From the IMG/VR virus record IMGVR_UViG_3300021960_000046, positions 1-64,000 of that record: a stretch of DNA of 64,000 bases. One strand, written 5' to 3'. A program made the translations under genes and the position numbers. Of the stretch, positions 40,115-48,217 are shown in pieces; the stretch's first letter is position 1; each line of letters opens with the position of its first letter. The DNA comes from a virus. The notes under the pieces are model-generated. The model was given only the letters and a program-made list of their open reading frames with translations. It was not told the DNA's origin and did no database searches.

Positions 40115-41418
40115 TATCTTCCTACTTGCGACAGATACTTAGATTTACATTCTTCCCAACTCATATAGATAATATCATCATAGAAATGGCTTTCGGTTGA
40201 AACTCTATCTTGTTTCTTTAAAGACGCCAATCTCTTCTTAGCGTATTTGTTTTTCCATATCTCTGTTAATGCTTCTACTGAATTGTCAAACTTTCTAACT
40301 AACTTGTCTTCTTTAATTTCTTCTCTTAAAAATTCGTTTGTGTTATTAAATAATTCACCAAAGTAAATACCTCTAGCGTGTTCTGATTTAATTAACTTTT
40401 TATCAATACCTAATTTGTTATAGGTAAATGTTAAACTTCTATTTCTATGGTCTCTTTTATGAGGTTGACCACTATCTTTCTTTGCAACATACCATTCAAA
40501 GAATTTATATGTGTGGTTTTTCATCAACCATTGTTGAATAAGTTTCTGTGTTGGTTTTTCTGGTTCAAATGAAACTGAACCTGCTGTCCAACCCATTTTC
40601 TTCCAACCAAATAATCTATCGTATTGTGATAATGGTATTTCTTTTGTCTTACCATATAGTGATGTTGTTGTAACACCCACAAGTTTATCTTTGTATTGTG
40701 CTTCCCAAGTTTTCTCTACCGTATCTGATAAACATAATAGAGCAAGTAGTTTACCACCTACTAGATTATAACCTAATGGTTGAATAGGTACAATCGTACT
40801 ACCAATACAAGTATGATTAATCATTCGTTGAGTTTTAGCTTCTCGTTCCCAACCAATGTGTTTATCTCTTGGTGTTAAATCTAAGAAGTCTGAGGACATA
40901 CAAGTTACACCAAGAAATTTGCCTGTCTTCTTATCTCTAATTAAAAAGTTTAGATTTCTACCAATGTTACTATTGTTTTTCATTGTAGAAAGGAAAGTTC
41001 TTAGACCATTCCAAACGGCAGGACCTTGTGCGTTAGTAGCCTTAGATAATGTTTCGTTAGTGTCTGTGTAAACTAACTCAGGTTCTAAATCAATATATTC
41101 TTCGGGGTCTTCTGGCAACCAGAAGTTATTTTTAATCTCTTGTAGTAATTGACCTTGTGCTGGGTCTTTTAATGTTTTGCCTGTATCATCAAAAAAACTA
41201 TTAGTTTCAACCGTAGGATATTTGTGTTGTACTTCACACCATTTCTGATACAAAGTATATTCTTTTACATCCATAGCAGAAACAAAGGTCAAGTCTTTAA
41301 TAACTTGCGCCTTTAATTTTTCTGTATCTACATCTGGCACTTTGTCTAATGGATTGTTATCTGACCAACTTTGCCATTGGTCGTCAATCGACATGCCTTT
41401 TTTCCACGAATAACTCAT
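40114..41418 (-). CDS. DruA/DUF4338-like protein B, 434 aa
   Basis: The central block (FLGVTCMSSDFLDLTPRD, GSTIVPIQPLGYNLVGGKLL, VTTTSLYGKTKE) is shared with the 368-aa protein at 23523-24629, so the two are paralogs. The N-terminal 120 residues are different and helical. The C-terminal part is basic (KNKYAKKRLASLKKQDRVST). DUF4338 affinity is suggested by the layout but unverified. The promoter -10 is only 7 nt from the ATG, implying a very short or absent leader. Confidence 0.5.
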   Translation of the reverse strand: MSYSWKKGMSIDDQWQSWSDNNPLDKVPDVDTEKLKAQVIKDLTFVSAMDVKEYTLYQKWCEVQHKYPTVETNSFFDDTGKTLKDPAQGQLLQEIKNNFWLPEDPEEYIDLEPELVYTDTNETLSKATNAQGPAVWNGLRTFLSTMKNNSNIGRNLNFLIRDKKTGKFLGVTCMSSDFLDLTPRDKHIGWEREAKTQRMINHTCIGSTIVPIQPLGYNLVGGKLLALLCLSDTVEKTWEAQYKDKLVGVTTTSLYGKTKEIPLSQYDRLFGWKKMGWTAGSVSFEPEKPTQKLIQQWLMKNHTYKFFEWYVAKKDSGQPHKRDHRNRSLTFTYNKLGIDKKLIKSEHARGIYFGELFNNTNEFLREEIKEDKLVRKFDNSVEALTEIWKNKYAKKRLASLKKQDRVSTESHFYDDIIYMSWEECKSKYLSQVGR

Positions 41419-41425
41419 AATGTAT

Positions 41426-41454
41426 ATCCTAAACTAAAATTCTTAAAATGTCAA
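41426..41454 (-). promoter_or_regulatory. Sigma-70-like promoter of the 41418 gene
   Basis: TTGACA (41449-41454), 17-bp spacer, TAGGAT (41426-41431). The start codon at 41416-41418 is seven bases downstream of the -10. Confidence 0.75.
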
Positions 41455-41457
41455 GTC

Positions 41458-42036
41458 TCAAACGAAATTGCAATTAATTATAATACGGTTCTTATGTTTT
41501 GTTGGTGATTGGCCTGTATGCATATTGAGGCCATTGAATATGAATAGTCTGTTTGCCTTAGGAGATACTCTTTTTATCTCTGTAAAATCTTCTGGTTTAT
41601 ATGTGTACATAGGGTCTTCTTCATATTTCTTATCATATAATTCATCATAAACAATAGTATCACCATCACTATCATTTACATAATAGATTACTGACCAATG
41701 GTTTTTATTAGGCATATCAACATGTGGTTCGTGTGTCTTTTCTTTGTGGCTGTACATAGTCATATCAGCTCTTGCTCTTATGACTTCTTTTGCACCTATT
41801 GTGTCTATACAATCATAGAAGAATGGTGTAAAGAATTTACCATATGGAGAATTGTTATCTAACATATGAAAAAAACCATAACTAGTTAGTTCATCTGTTT
41901 TTATCATCTCACTAGGCAAAGATATATTACTCTTATAGAACCATGGAAACATATCACCTTCGAGTATTCTCTTTATCTCGTTATGATATGTTGGTTTTAA
42001 AAAGTTATCTATGACTTTAATATAATTCTTTTCCAT
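41458..42036 (-). CDS. 2OG-Fe(II) oxygenase-like protein (FPWFY group)
   Basis: The 192-aa protein carries Fe ligands H-V-D in 'THEPHVDMPN', the distal His in 'NGLNMHTGQS' and Arg in 'HKNRIIINCNFV', with 'VIYYVNDSDGDT' between. The N-terminal 'MFPWFYKSN' is shared with the proteins at 46657 and 62489, defining a paralogous subgroup. The targets are unknown. Followed by the DUF4338-like promoter. Confidence 0.7.
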   Translation of the reverse strand: MEKNYIKVIDNFLKPTYHNEIKRILEGDMFPWFYKSNISLPSEMIKTDELTSYGFFHMLDNNSPYGKFFTPFFYDCIDTIGAKEVIRARADMTMYSHKEKTHEPHVDMPNKNHWSVIYYVNDSDGDTIVYDELYDKKYEEDPMYTYKPEDFTEIKRVSPKANRLFIFNGLNMHTGQSPTKHKNRIIINCNFV

Positions 42037-42194
42037 TGTTTAAATCTTTCAGTATTCTTGGTACCCACATATTGTTCACCTGTTTCCATATCAACTATTT
42101 TCCATTTCTCAGGTACTCTTGTAAAGATTTCTAAACTCATAGGTCTGTTTAGTACATCTACCTCTTTACCATCTTTAAGCTTGCGTTTTGCCAT
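42009..42194 (-). CDS. Small basic protein, 61 aa
   Basis: MAKRKLKDGKEVDVLNRPMS... is Lys/Arg-rich with a 'MSLEIFTRVPEKWKIVDMET' core and a 'GEQYVGTKNTERFKQWKR' end. It overlaps the oxygenase gene by 28 nt and the peptide deformylase gene by 20 nt, the usual coupling pattern here. Function unknown. Confidence 0.5.
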   Translation of the reverse strand: MAKRKLKDGKEVDVLNRPMSLEIFTRVPEKWKIVDMETGEQYVGTKNTERFKQWKRIILKS

Positions 42195-42735
42195 ATTTCT
42201 TTGCCAGTTCTATCTGTTTCATGGCCTTCTTTCTAGCCAGGTCTAATTTTAACTTTGACATTCCCTCAGTAAACACTCTACCAATCGTATGGTCATATTC
42301 ATGTTGGAATATTCTACTCATCATACCATCTAAATGGCCTTCTTTTAAATCACCATTTTCATCTTCGTATTTTACCACTACTTTTCTTGGTCTTTTAATT
42401 GATAAGAATAAGAATGGAAAAGTTAGACAACCTTCTTTAAACATTACCTGTTCCTCACTTGAAGAAATAATCATAGGATTAAAACAAGTTAATTCTAATC
42501 CTCTTTCTATCTGTGGGTGTCCACCTAAAACAAACATATTGAAAGGCAATCCAACTTGATTGCATGTTAGACCAATGCCACCATATTTTTTCATAGTTGC
42601 AAACATAGCCTCTTTTAATTCGTGTCTATCTTTAAATCCATGTTCTGATAACATATCATCTTTAAATGGTGCAATAGCACTCAAAACTCTGGGGTCTGTA
42701 GGCGGTATTAACTTTAGTTCTTTTACTTCACTCAT
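42175..42735 (-). CDS. def: Peptide deformylase
   Basis: The 186-aa protein has the three PDF motifs: 'GGIGLTCNQVGLP' (motif 1 variant), 'EGCLTFP' (motif 2, metal Cys), and 'FQHEYDHTIG' (motif 3, H-E-x-x-H). It removes formyl groups from new proteins. Phage PDFs are known in marine myoviruses, where fast processing of abundant phage proteins is proposed. Together with bS21 and tRNAs it marks a translation theme. Overlaps the next oxygenase gene by 4 nt. Confidence 0.88.
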   Translation of the reverse strand: MSEVKELKLIPPTDPRVLSAIAPFKDDMLSEHGFKDRHELKEAMFATMKKYGGIGLTCNQVGLPFNMFVLGGHPQIERGLELTCFNPMIISSSEEQVMFKEGCLTFPFLFLSIKRPRKVVVKYEDENGDLKEGHLDGMMSRIFQHEYDHTIGRVFTEGMSKLKLDLARKKAMKQIELAKKYGKTQA

Positions 42736-43298
42736 GTAATTATCCTTCTGTAATTGTAAGCAATGCTAATTCTTGGTTCATCTGAGTTGTGCATTGTTAC
42801 TGCATGTTTTAAATGACTTCTAAAAATAATCAATTTACAATCCTCTGATTTATAAGAAACTTGTGTTGGTCCGTCTGCATAAATCATATCAGTATGTGGA
42901 TTATCAAATGACACCTTTGTATTCTCATCACCTGCCTTTAATATGAATATTGCTGATACCATATTCATTGCATGGTGGTGGTACTCTTGGTAGTCACCTC
43001 TCTTGTATATATTAAACCAAGATTGTTCTTTTGATAAATCACCAAACAAAAATTGTAATTCATTTGTATAGTCTTTTACTCTTTCATCAACCCATTTATT
43101 AAGTTCTTTAAAGTCATTATCGGTGTTTAAATCATATTTGTTAATTGTATTATATACATCTGATTGCCAAAACTCACCACCCTTTTCAATCTTACTTTGT
43201 ATTTCAAAACATTTGTCTTGTAATTTTTTTATATAACTTTTATCACCATCATAAAAAGTATATGCGATTGTCTGAGGAAACCACTTCTCTATAATCAT
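42732..43298 (-). CDS. 2OG-Fe(II) oxygenase-like protein (TIGR02466-like)
   Basis: The 188-aa protein has 'RGDYQEYHHHAMNMVSAIFI', 'CKLIIFRSHLKHAVTMHN' and 'EPRISIAYNYRR', the metal-His, distal-His and 2OG-Arg segments of the TIGR02466-like group. It is coupled to gp46 by a 4-nt overlap. The gene order (oxygenases interleaved with gp46/gp47) is repeated at 44988. Confidence 0.6.
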   Translation of the reverse strand: MIIEKWFPQTIAYTFYDGDKSYIKKLQDKCFEIQSKIEKGGEFWQSDVYNTINKYDLNTDNDFKELNKWVDERVKDYTNELQFLFGDLSKEQSWFNIYKRGDYQEYHHHAMNMVSAIFILKAGDENTKVSFDNPHTDMIYADGPTQVSYKSEDCKLIIFRSHLKHAVTMHNSDEPRISIAYNYRRIIT

Positions 43299-45010
43299 GC
43301 TGGTTGTAACCTCGTAAAGTTTTTATATTTCTCATACTTAATAATATTAGAAAATTTATCAAAAAGAATATCACCTTTATGTGATATAATAAAGATATTT
43401 TCTTTTTCTAATGCTTTAATAATTTTAAAGAAATCATCTGTGCCTTGGCCATCTAAACTACTATCAAAGATTTCATCTAGTATTAATAGATTAGTATTGG
43501 TACTATTTTTCATACGAGCAATGTCTCGCCATGTAAATAACAAAGCAAGGTCAATTCTCATCTTTTCACCTTCACTAAAATTATTATAGTTAAAGGTATC
43601 TCTAAATCTACTTTTTACCGTTTCATTAAACTCTTCATCTAAATGGAAAGATACAAAGAAATCCATTTGTTGTAAATACTTGTTGATTAAAGTATTCATA
43701 ATAGGTACATACTTACGAATAATCTGCGCCTTAGCACCTTTGTCATTTAAGATTTCTCTTAATACATCTACATATGATTTTTCTTCTTGTACATCTGTTA
43801 AATGACTTTCTGCCAGACCTAATTCAGCCGACATATCTTCTAATGATTTTTTAATACTTTCAATGTCAACACTTCTATTAGAAGATTGTCTTAACTCTTC
43901 ATGTATCTGGTCACTATAGTTTTTTAAACTATCAAGTGAAGTATTAATCTTTGCAACCTCTACACTCATCTCATTTATCTTAGATGATATTTTTGAGAAT
44001 TCGGTTACTCGTTCTTCCTGTTTAGTAATCTCTTTTACCAAGTCTAACATGCCTATTTCTAACTTGTCAATGATTTTTGTTTCTGAGTTACACTTGTCAC
44101 CTTTAAAATGTTCGTCTATTGGTTGTGTACAAGTAGGACAATTATCATTATCTAAAAAGAATTGTAATGTCTTCTTATGTGAATTAAGATTAGTCTCAAT
44201 CTTTGTTTCAATCTTTTGTAGTTCTCTTAATTTGGTATTAGTCTTTTCTTGTCCTTCTAGCTTGGATTTTGTTACGGCAATCTCTTCATTCAATTCTTGT
44301 AATTTTGTTTCAAATTCTATGGTTTTTTTGTTATATTCTTCTAGCTTATTTTGTTTAGCCGTCTGGATGTCATTTCCTTGCGCTTGGATGGTAGTTAGAT
44401 ACTTGGACTCTGTTTCGTACTTGGTCTTTATTAACTCCGCCTTATGACGCACCTCCGTCAATGTTTTTGTGAGGTCACTCTGTTGTGAACGCAAAATTAG
44501 GTCCATTAGGCCAAAAACTCTGATATCAAGTATCTCTTCAACAACTTCTCTTCGATATCGTGGTTTCATCTTCATAAACGGTTCGTATGATGAAGAACCT
44601 AGTATGACCACCTGAATGAATGAACGATAGTTCAACTTCATAATATTCTGTTCTAAGTATTTTTGATAGTCTATGTTATTTGCGTCTTGGTTTAGTTGTT
44701 CACCATTACAAATAATGTCAAAGATATTTGGTTTAATGCCTCGTTTGACGGTATAGTTCTTTGTGCCTACTTGAAAGTCTACCTCAACCAATGCGTCTTG
44801 ATTGTTGATAGTGTTTACCATCTGTTCTTTCTTAATGATACGAAATGGTTTATTGAATAATACAAAACATAAGGCGTCTAATAGTGTGGACTTACCACTA
44901 CCATTAGTACCAACAATCAATGTTGTAGGTGACTTATCTAAATCTATCTCAATAGGAATATTACCACTAGATAGAAAGTTTTGATATCTAATTTTTTTGA
45001 ATATTATCAT
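43295..45010 (-). CDS. 46: Recombination nuclease ATPase subunit, T4 gp46-like (Rad50/SbcC)
   Basis: The 571-aa protein has an N-terminal Walker A 'LIVGTNGSGKSTLLDALCF', long coiled coils, a zinc hook C-P-T-C in 'NDNCPTCTQPI', and the C-terminal ABC signature 'NNFSEGEKMRIDLALLF' with Walker B 'LLILDEIFDSSLDGQG'. With gp47 it resects DNA ends for recombination-dependent replication. The length equals that of T4 gp46. Confidence 0.93.
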   Translation of the reverse strand: MIIFKKIRYQNFLSSGNIPIEIDLDKSPTTLIVGTNGSGKSTLLDALCFVLFNKPFRIIKKEQMVNTINNQDALVEVDFQVGTKNYTVKRGIKPNIFDIICNGEQLNQDANNIDYQKYLEQNIMKLNYRSFIQVVILGSSSYEPFMKMKPRYRREVVEEILDIRVFGLMDLILRSQQSDLTKTLTEVRHKAELIKTKYETESKYLTTIQAQGNDIQTAKQNKLEEYNKKTIEFETKLQELNEEIAVTKSKLEGQEKTNTKLRELQKIETKIETNLNSHKKTLQFFLDNDNCPTCTQPIDEHFKGDKCNSETKIIDKLEIGMLDLVKEITKQEERVTEFSKISSKINEMSVEVAKINTSLDSLKNYSDQIHEELRQSSNRSVDIESIKKSLEDMSAELGLAESHLTDVQEEKSYVDVLREILNDKGAKAQIIRKYVPIMNTLINKYLQQMDFFVSFHLDEEFNETVKSRFRDTFNYNNFSEGEKMRIDLALLFTWRDIARMKNSTNTNLLILDEIFDSSLDGQGTDDFFKIIKALEKENIFIISHKGDILFDKFSNIIKYEKYKNFTRLQPA

Positions 45011-45602
45011 TTATCATTCTCAAATTGCCTGATACGGTTACTCTTTCTATATCAGATTTAAAAGGCATTACAAAATGTCTCAATTTTGCTGGAAATATAA
45101 ACATATCTCCTGTTGCCGGAAAGTGTGCATGACTTGAAACTACCCAATCGGAATCTTCACCATAAATAAAACTAATAGAACCAGGATCTGGACTATCTCC
45201 TTCATGTGCGTCTGCTTCTTTCTTCAATTCATCTGGCACTTCTACAAATATAACAAAAGATAAGTCAGCACCATGTATATGTGCAGGATTAAAGTCACCA
45301 CTTCTCATGTAATTAATCCATAGACCAACAGGTTCAAATTGTTTAATCGACCTCTGTTTAAAATGTGCGTCAAACAAATTTGAATATGCGTCAAACTCTT
45401 GTTTAAAGTTATCATAAAACCATAAGGACGATTGTTCATCAAAATAAAATTGTGACTTTAAATGACCTGCAAGTTTATGATTAAAACTTTGTTTGTTATT
45501 TCTAGCTATTGTACCATATTCTTTTAATTTGTCAAGTCTGGTTTGGTCTACTTTTGTTTGCATTAAAACAGGACCAAAGTAACTAGTTCTAACTGGTATC
45601 AT
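44988..45602 (-). CDS. 2OG-Fe(II) oxygenase-like protein (TIGR02466-like)
   Basis: The 204-aa protein shows 'SGDFNPAHIHGADLSFVIFV', 'GDMFIFPAKLRHFVMPFKS' and 'IERVTVSGNLRMI'. It is inserted between gp46 and gp47 with overlaps of 23 nt and 4 nt, so it is produced with the recombination nuclease. A functional link to DNA processing is only suggested by this position. Confidence 0.62.
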   Translation of the reverse strand: MIPVRTSYFGPVLMQTKVDQTRLDKLKEYGTIARNNKQSFNHKLAGHLKSQFYFDEQSSLWFYDNFKQEFDAYSNLFDAHFKQRSIKQFEPVGLWINYMRSGDFNPAHIHGADLSFVIFVEVPDELKKEADAHEGDSPDPGSISFIYGEDSDWVVSSHAHFPATGDMFIFPAKLRHFVMPFKSDIERVTVSGNLRMINDNIQKN

Positions 45603-46645
45603 TCACTTGCCTCTACATACAACTCTTTTGCAAATTGTTTTAGTTTTTGTTTATCTACATCTGTTTCTACTTGGTCAATATAATTATTTAAAAATGTTAA
45701 TGTATCTTCACCTTGTTCTAAAATATCACCTCTGATACTAGCATTTAAATCTGTAGGGTCTTCAATGATTTGTAGTTCGTGTACATTGATTGCGTTATAC
45801 ATCTTCTCAACAAATCTATTGTACATATCATCATCTGTTTTTTGTGAGATGAATAGTTTGACATGTGTATTATCATATTCTGATAAATCAAATTGGTTAT
45901 AATCTGTCTTCTTATCATCATAAACAATCTTTTTAAACATTCTAAGTGGATTGGCCACTCGTTCTATTTCTCTTGTTTCTGTATCAAAGATATGAAAACC
46001 TTTAGGACATTTGTAGTCTGACCATGTCATTTCATATTGCGTACCTAGGTAGTGAATACGGCCGTCATCTGACTTTTTATGAAAGTGGCCAGATAATACT
46101 TTTTCAAACTTAATAAATTGTTCTTTCTCTAAACCATGTTCATTGATATGGCCTTTATGCATTTCGAAACCTTTAATCTCTAAATGCCCCATACAAATAG
46201 GCGATTGTGATTGGTCAATAGTATGAATACTATCATCTAAATTATCATCACAAATCCAAGGAAGAAATAAGATATCAAGTCCATCAAATGCGACTTCGGT
46301 TGCCTTAGTATAAATGGTGCAATTTTTGTTTAAGTTTAAATTCTGTAATGCGTTTACTTCATTTGTATTCTTATAATATGTGTCGTGGTTGCCAATGATA
46401 ACATGAGTGTCAATGTTTAGTTCTTCTAGCCTGTTCCAGAATACTTGTTTGAAATTGTGTGCTGTTTTGTGGTTGATAAACTTTCTTCTATCAACTACAT
46501 CACCTAAGTGAATAAGTGTGGTGATATTGTTTTCTATTAGATATGGAAAAAACAAGTCATTATAAAACTTGTTCTGATATTCCATAAAAGCAGGACTATC
46601 GTTTCGCACCCCAAAATGGGTATCATTAAGTAAGGCTATCTTCAA
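45599..46645 (-). CDS. 47: Recombination nuclease subunit, T4 gp47-like (Mre11/SbcD)
   Basis: The 348-aa metallophosphoesterase carries 'LLNDTHFGVRND', 'HLGDVVDRR', 'IGNHDTYYKN', 'MGHLEIKG' and 'LSGHFHKKSD', the metal ligands of Mre11-type nucleases. Partner of gp46. The start is TTG (46643-46645), preceded by GGAG seven bases upstream; no in-frame ATG fits the conserved N-terminus. Confidence 0.93.
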   Translation of the reverse strand: MKIALLNDTHFGVRNDSPAFMEYQNKFYNDLFFPYLIENNITTLIHLGDVVDRRKFINHKTAHNFKQVFWNRLEELNIDTHVIIGNHDTYYKNTNEVNALQNLNLNKNCTIYTKATEVAFDGLDILFLPWICDDNLDDSIHTIDQSQSPICMGHLEIKGFEMHKGHINEHGLEKEQFIKFEKVLSGHFHKKSDDGRIHYLGTQYEMTWSDYKCPKGFHIFDTETREIERVANPLRMFKKIVYDDKKTDYNQFDLSEYDNTHVKLFISQKTDDDMYNRFVEKMYNAINVHELQIIEDPTDLNASIRGDILEQGEDTLTFLNNYIDQVETDVDKQKLKQFAKELYVEASE

Positions 46646-46656
46646 AGTTCACTCCG

Positions 46657-47154
46657 TTAATAATAATTTATATTGATGTTCATTCTACTGGCAGTATTTG
46701 TACATGTGGTACTTGAATGTGGCCTACTGCTATCGAATAGTAACAATCTATTCTTTACACTTTTTATTTTTGTACCGTCTTCTAATAAGGTATAACCATC
46801 ATTTGAATTTATATAAAACAAAGCACCCTTATGTGGGAAGTCAAAATCAGTATGCATTCCGTGTTCAATAATTTCAGGTGTTGCTTGATATAAATTACAT
46901 TTAATTCTAATAATTGCTTGTGCTTTAATTCTTCTTAGAATAGGTTGTGTCAAACTGAAGTATTGACTACTTGGTTGATACGCCTGATACATCAAATGTG
47001 CCATATAAAAATGTGGTATATTTGACTTTACTTCTTTGAAAGGCAAAGCAACTTGTTCACCATAGAACCATGGAAAGTAACTACTTGTTAATTGACTTTC
47101 AATATGTTCAAAGTCTGCCTCTGTCAAGGCATTATCTATTATTTCATATTGCAT
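46657..47154 (-). CDS. 2OG-Fe(II) oxygenase-like protein (FPWFY group), 165 aa
   Basis: The protein has 'SSYFPWFYGEQVALP', the Fe motif H-T-D in 'HGMHTDFDFP', 'FDSSRPHSSTT' for the distal His and 'ASRMNININYY' for the Arg. It is one of three paralogs with an N-terminal F-P-W-F-Y. It lies directly downstream of the late sigma gene. Confidence 0.65.
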   Translation of the reverse strand: MQYEIIDNALTEADFEHIESQLTSSYFPWFYGEQVALPFKEVKSNIPHFYMAHLMYQAYQPSSQYFSLTQPILRRIKAQAIIRIKCNLYQATPEIIEHGMHTDFDFPHKGALFYINSNDGYTLLEDGTKIKSVKNRLLLFDSSRPHSSTTCTNTASRMNININYY

Positions 47155-47655
47155 TTATTTTTTTTTCTTTTTCTTTACGACAATATCTGCATTGTCTGTA
47201 GGTAAATTCTTTTGTAAGAATTCGGTGAATTGATTTTTAAATTCCCTATCTTCACCTGGTTGTAAGGTCATATCATCATAGTTGGCCTCAGCAATCATTC
47301 TCTGTTTAATAGTCATCTGTTTCTTTTCTTTTTGTATTCTACGAACAAATGCATAGTAAATGATTTGTGTAAAATAAGCAAAAGGATTTTGACTTGTTTC
47401 AGGATTGAAGTTATCTAAGTATTGTAGGCAGTTTTCTATACCATCAGAAATCATATCGTCTCTAAAAGTATAGTTGATGAAATTTGGTTTGTAAGAAAGG
47501 TGATTGGCAATCTTTAAGAAACACTCACCAATATAATCTGTGACTGGTGGTTTCTCTTTACCAACTGATTTCGCCTCTAGTACGGTCTTTCTGTATTCGG
47601 TCATAGCCGCCAGAAATTCCTTGTTATTTACATAATGTTCTTTTTTTGCACTCAT
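47155..47655 (-). CDS. 55: Late-transcription sigma factor, T4 gp55-like
   Basis: The start is taken at ATG 47653-47655, where the product MSAKKEHYVNNKEFLAAMTE matches the gp55 N-terminus; a start six codons upstream would lie in the promoter -10. The core reads 'RDDMISDGIENCLQYLDNFN' and 'NPFAYFTQIIYYAFVRRIQK', a region-2-like helix set. gp55 directs host RNA polymerase to TATAAATA promoters, several of which occur here. The C-terminus ends in a Lys run. Confidence 0.88.
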   Translation of the reverse strand: MSAKKEHYVNNKEFLAAMTEYRKTVLEAKSVGKEKPPVTDYIGECFLKIANHLSYKPNFINYTFRDDMISDGIENCLQYLDNFNPETSQNPFAYFTQIIYYAFVRRIQKEKKQMTIKQRMIAEANYDDMTLQPGEDREFKNQFTEFLQKNLPTDNADIVVKKKKKK

Positions 47656-47664
47656 AATATCCTC

Positions 47665-47693
47665 ACTATACATTATTATTCATTTATTGTCAA
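47665..47693 (-). promoter_or_regulatory. Sigma-70-like promoter of gp55
   Basis: TTGACA (47688-47693), 17-bp spacer, TATAGT (47665-47670). The likely start codon is nine bases downstream, so the transcript should be nearly leaderless. Confidence 0.75.
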
Positions 47694-47718
47694 TGCTAGG
47701 TTGTATATCGTCCTAGGC

Positions 47719-47768
47719 TTGACATGCTTGCCTTAATCTGTATAATAGCGGTGTCCGCTTTGATTAAG
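47719..47768 (+). promoter_or_regulatory. Divergent plus-strand promoter and inverted repeat
   Basis: On the plus strand TTGACA (47719-47724), 16-bp spacer, TATAAT (47741-47746). Around it CTTAATC (47732-47738) pairs with GATTAAG (47762-47768), enclosing a 5-bp AGCGG/CCGCT hairpin. A transcript would run antisense to the 3' end of the 47780 gene. The only plus-strand signal found in the window. Confidence 0.5.
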
Positions 47769-47779
47769 ACATAGCTCCA

Positions 47780-48217
47780 TTAGTGTAGAGTTGTCTTGTC
47801 ATTAAACTCATCAAATATTTCATTCAACTCATTATTGTCCTCTTCGTCCAACTGCGAGCCCTTTTCGTCTACCTTATTTGGCAACGGCGAAACTGGCAAC
47901 CTGTCGTATGCATGAGAAAGGTTTACATAACTCTTACTCATCTCAACACTTGCATTTGTAATAGTCATAATCTTATCTTTAGGAATAGTAATTATTTTAT
48001 CTGGTGTATAGGCTGTCCACTTTGTTAAAGCAATATAGTCTCTGAATCCAGCCTCAGTAAATTGTGGAATGTATTTTATTAATAAAGGTCTTTCTAATCT
48101 TAAAAGAGGACCATTATCTGGTAATTGTTTTTCGCCAGTTAATATTCTACAAATAACATCTTCACCATTAACTAACTTTATTATTTTTATTTCTTCGTTA
48201 TTTTGGTGCATTTGCAT
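47780..48217 (-). CDS. Sm-like fold candidate, 145 aa (paralog of 27838 gene)
   Basis: The N-terminal half (EIKIIKLVNGEDVICRIL..., ERPLLIKYIPQFTEAGFRDY, LTKWTAYTPDKIITIPKDKI) shares its order and key residues (K-I-I-x-L-x-x-G-E-D-V-I; late 'x-K-I-M-T-I-T-N') with the product at 27512. These resemble Sm1/Sm2 strands. The C-terminal 40 residues are acidic and disordered. RNA binding is possible but untested. It overlaps UvsW by 20 nt. Confidence 0.5.
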   Translation of the reverse strand: MQMHQNNEEIKIIKLVNGEDVICRILTGEKQLPDNGPLLRLERPLLIKYIPQFTEAGFRDYIALTKWTAYTPDKIITIPKDKIMTITNASVEMSKSYVNLSHAYDRLPVSPLPNKVDEKGSQLDEEDNNELNEIFDEFNDKTTLH

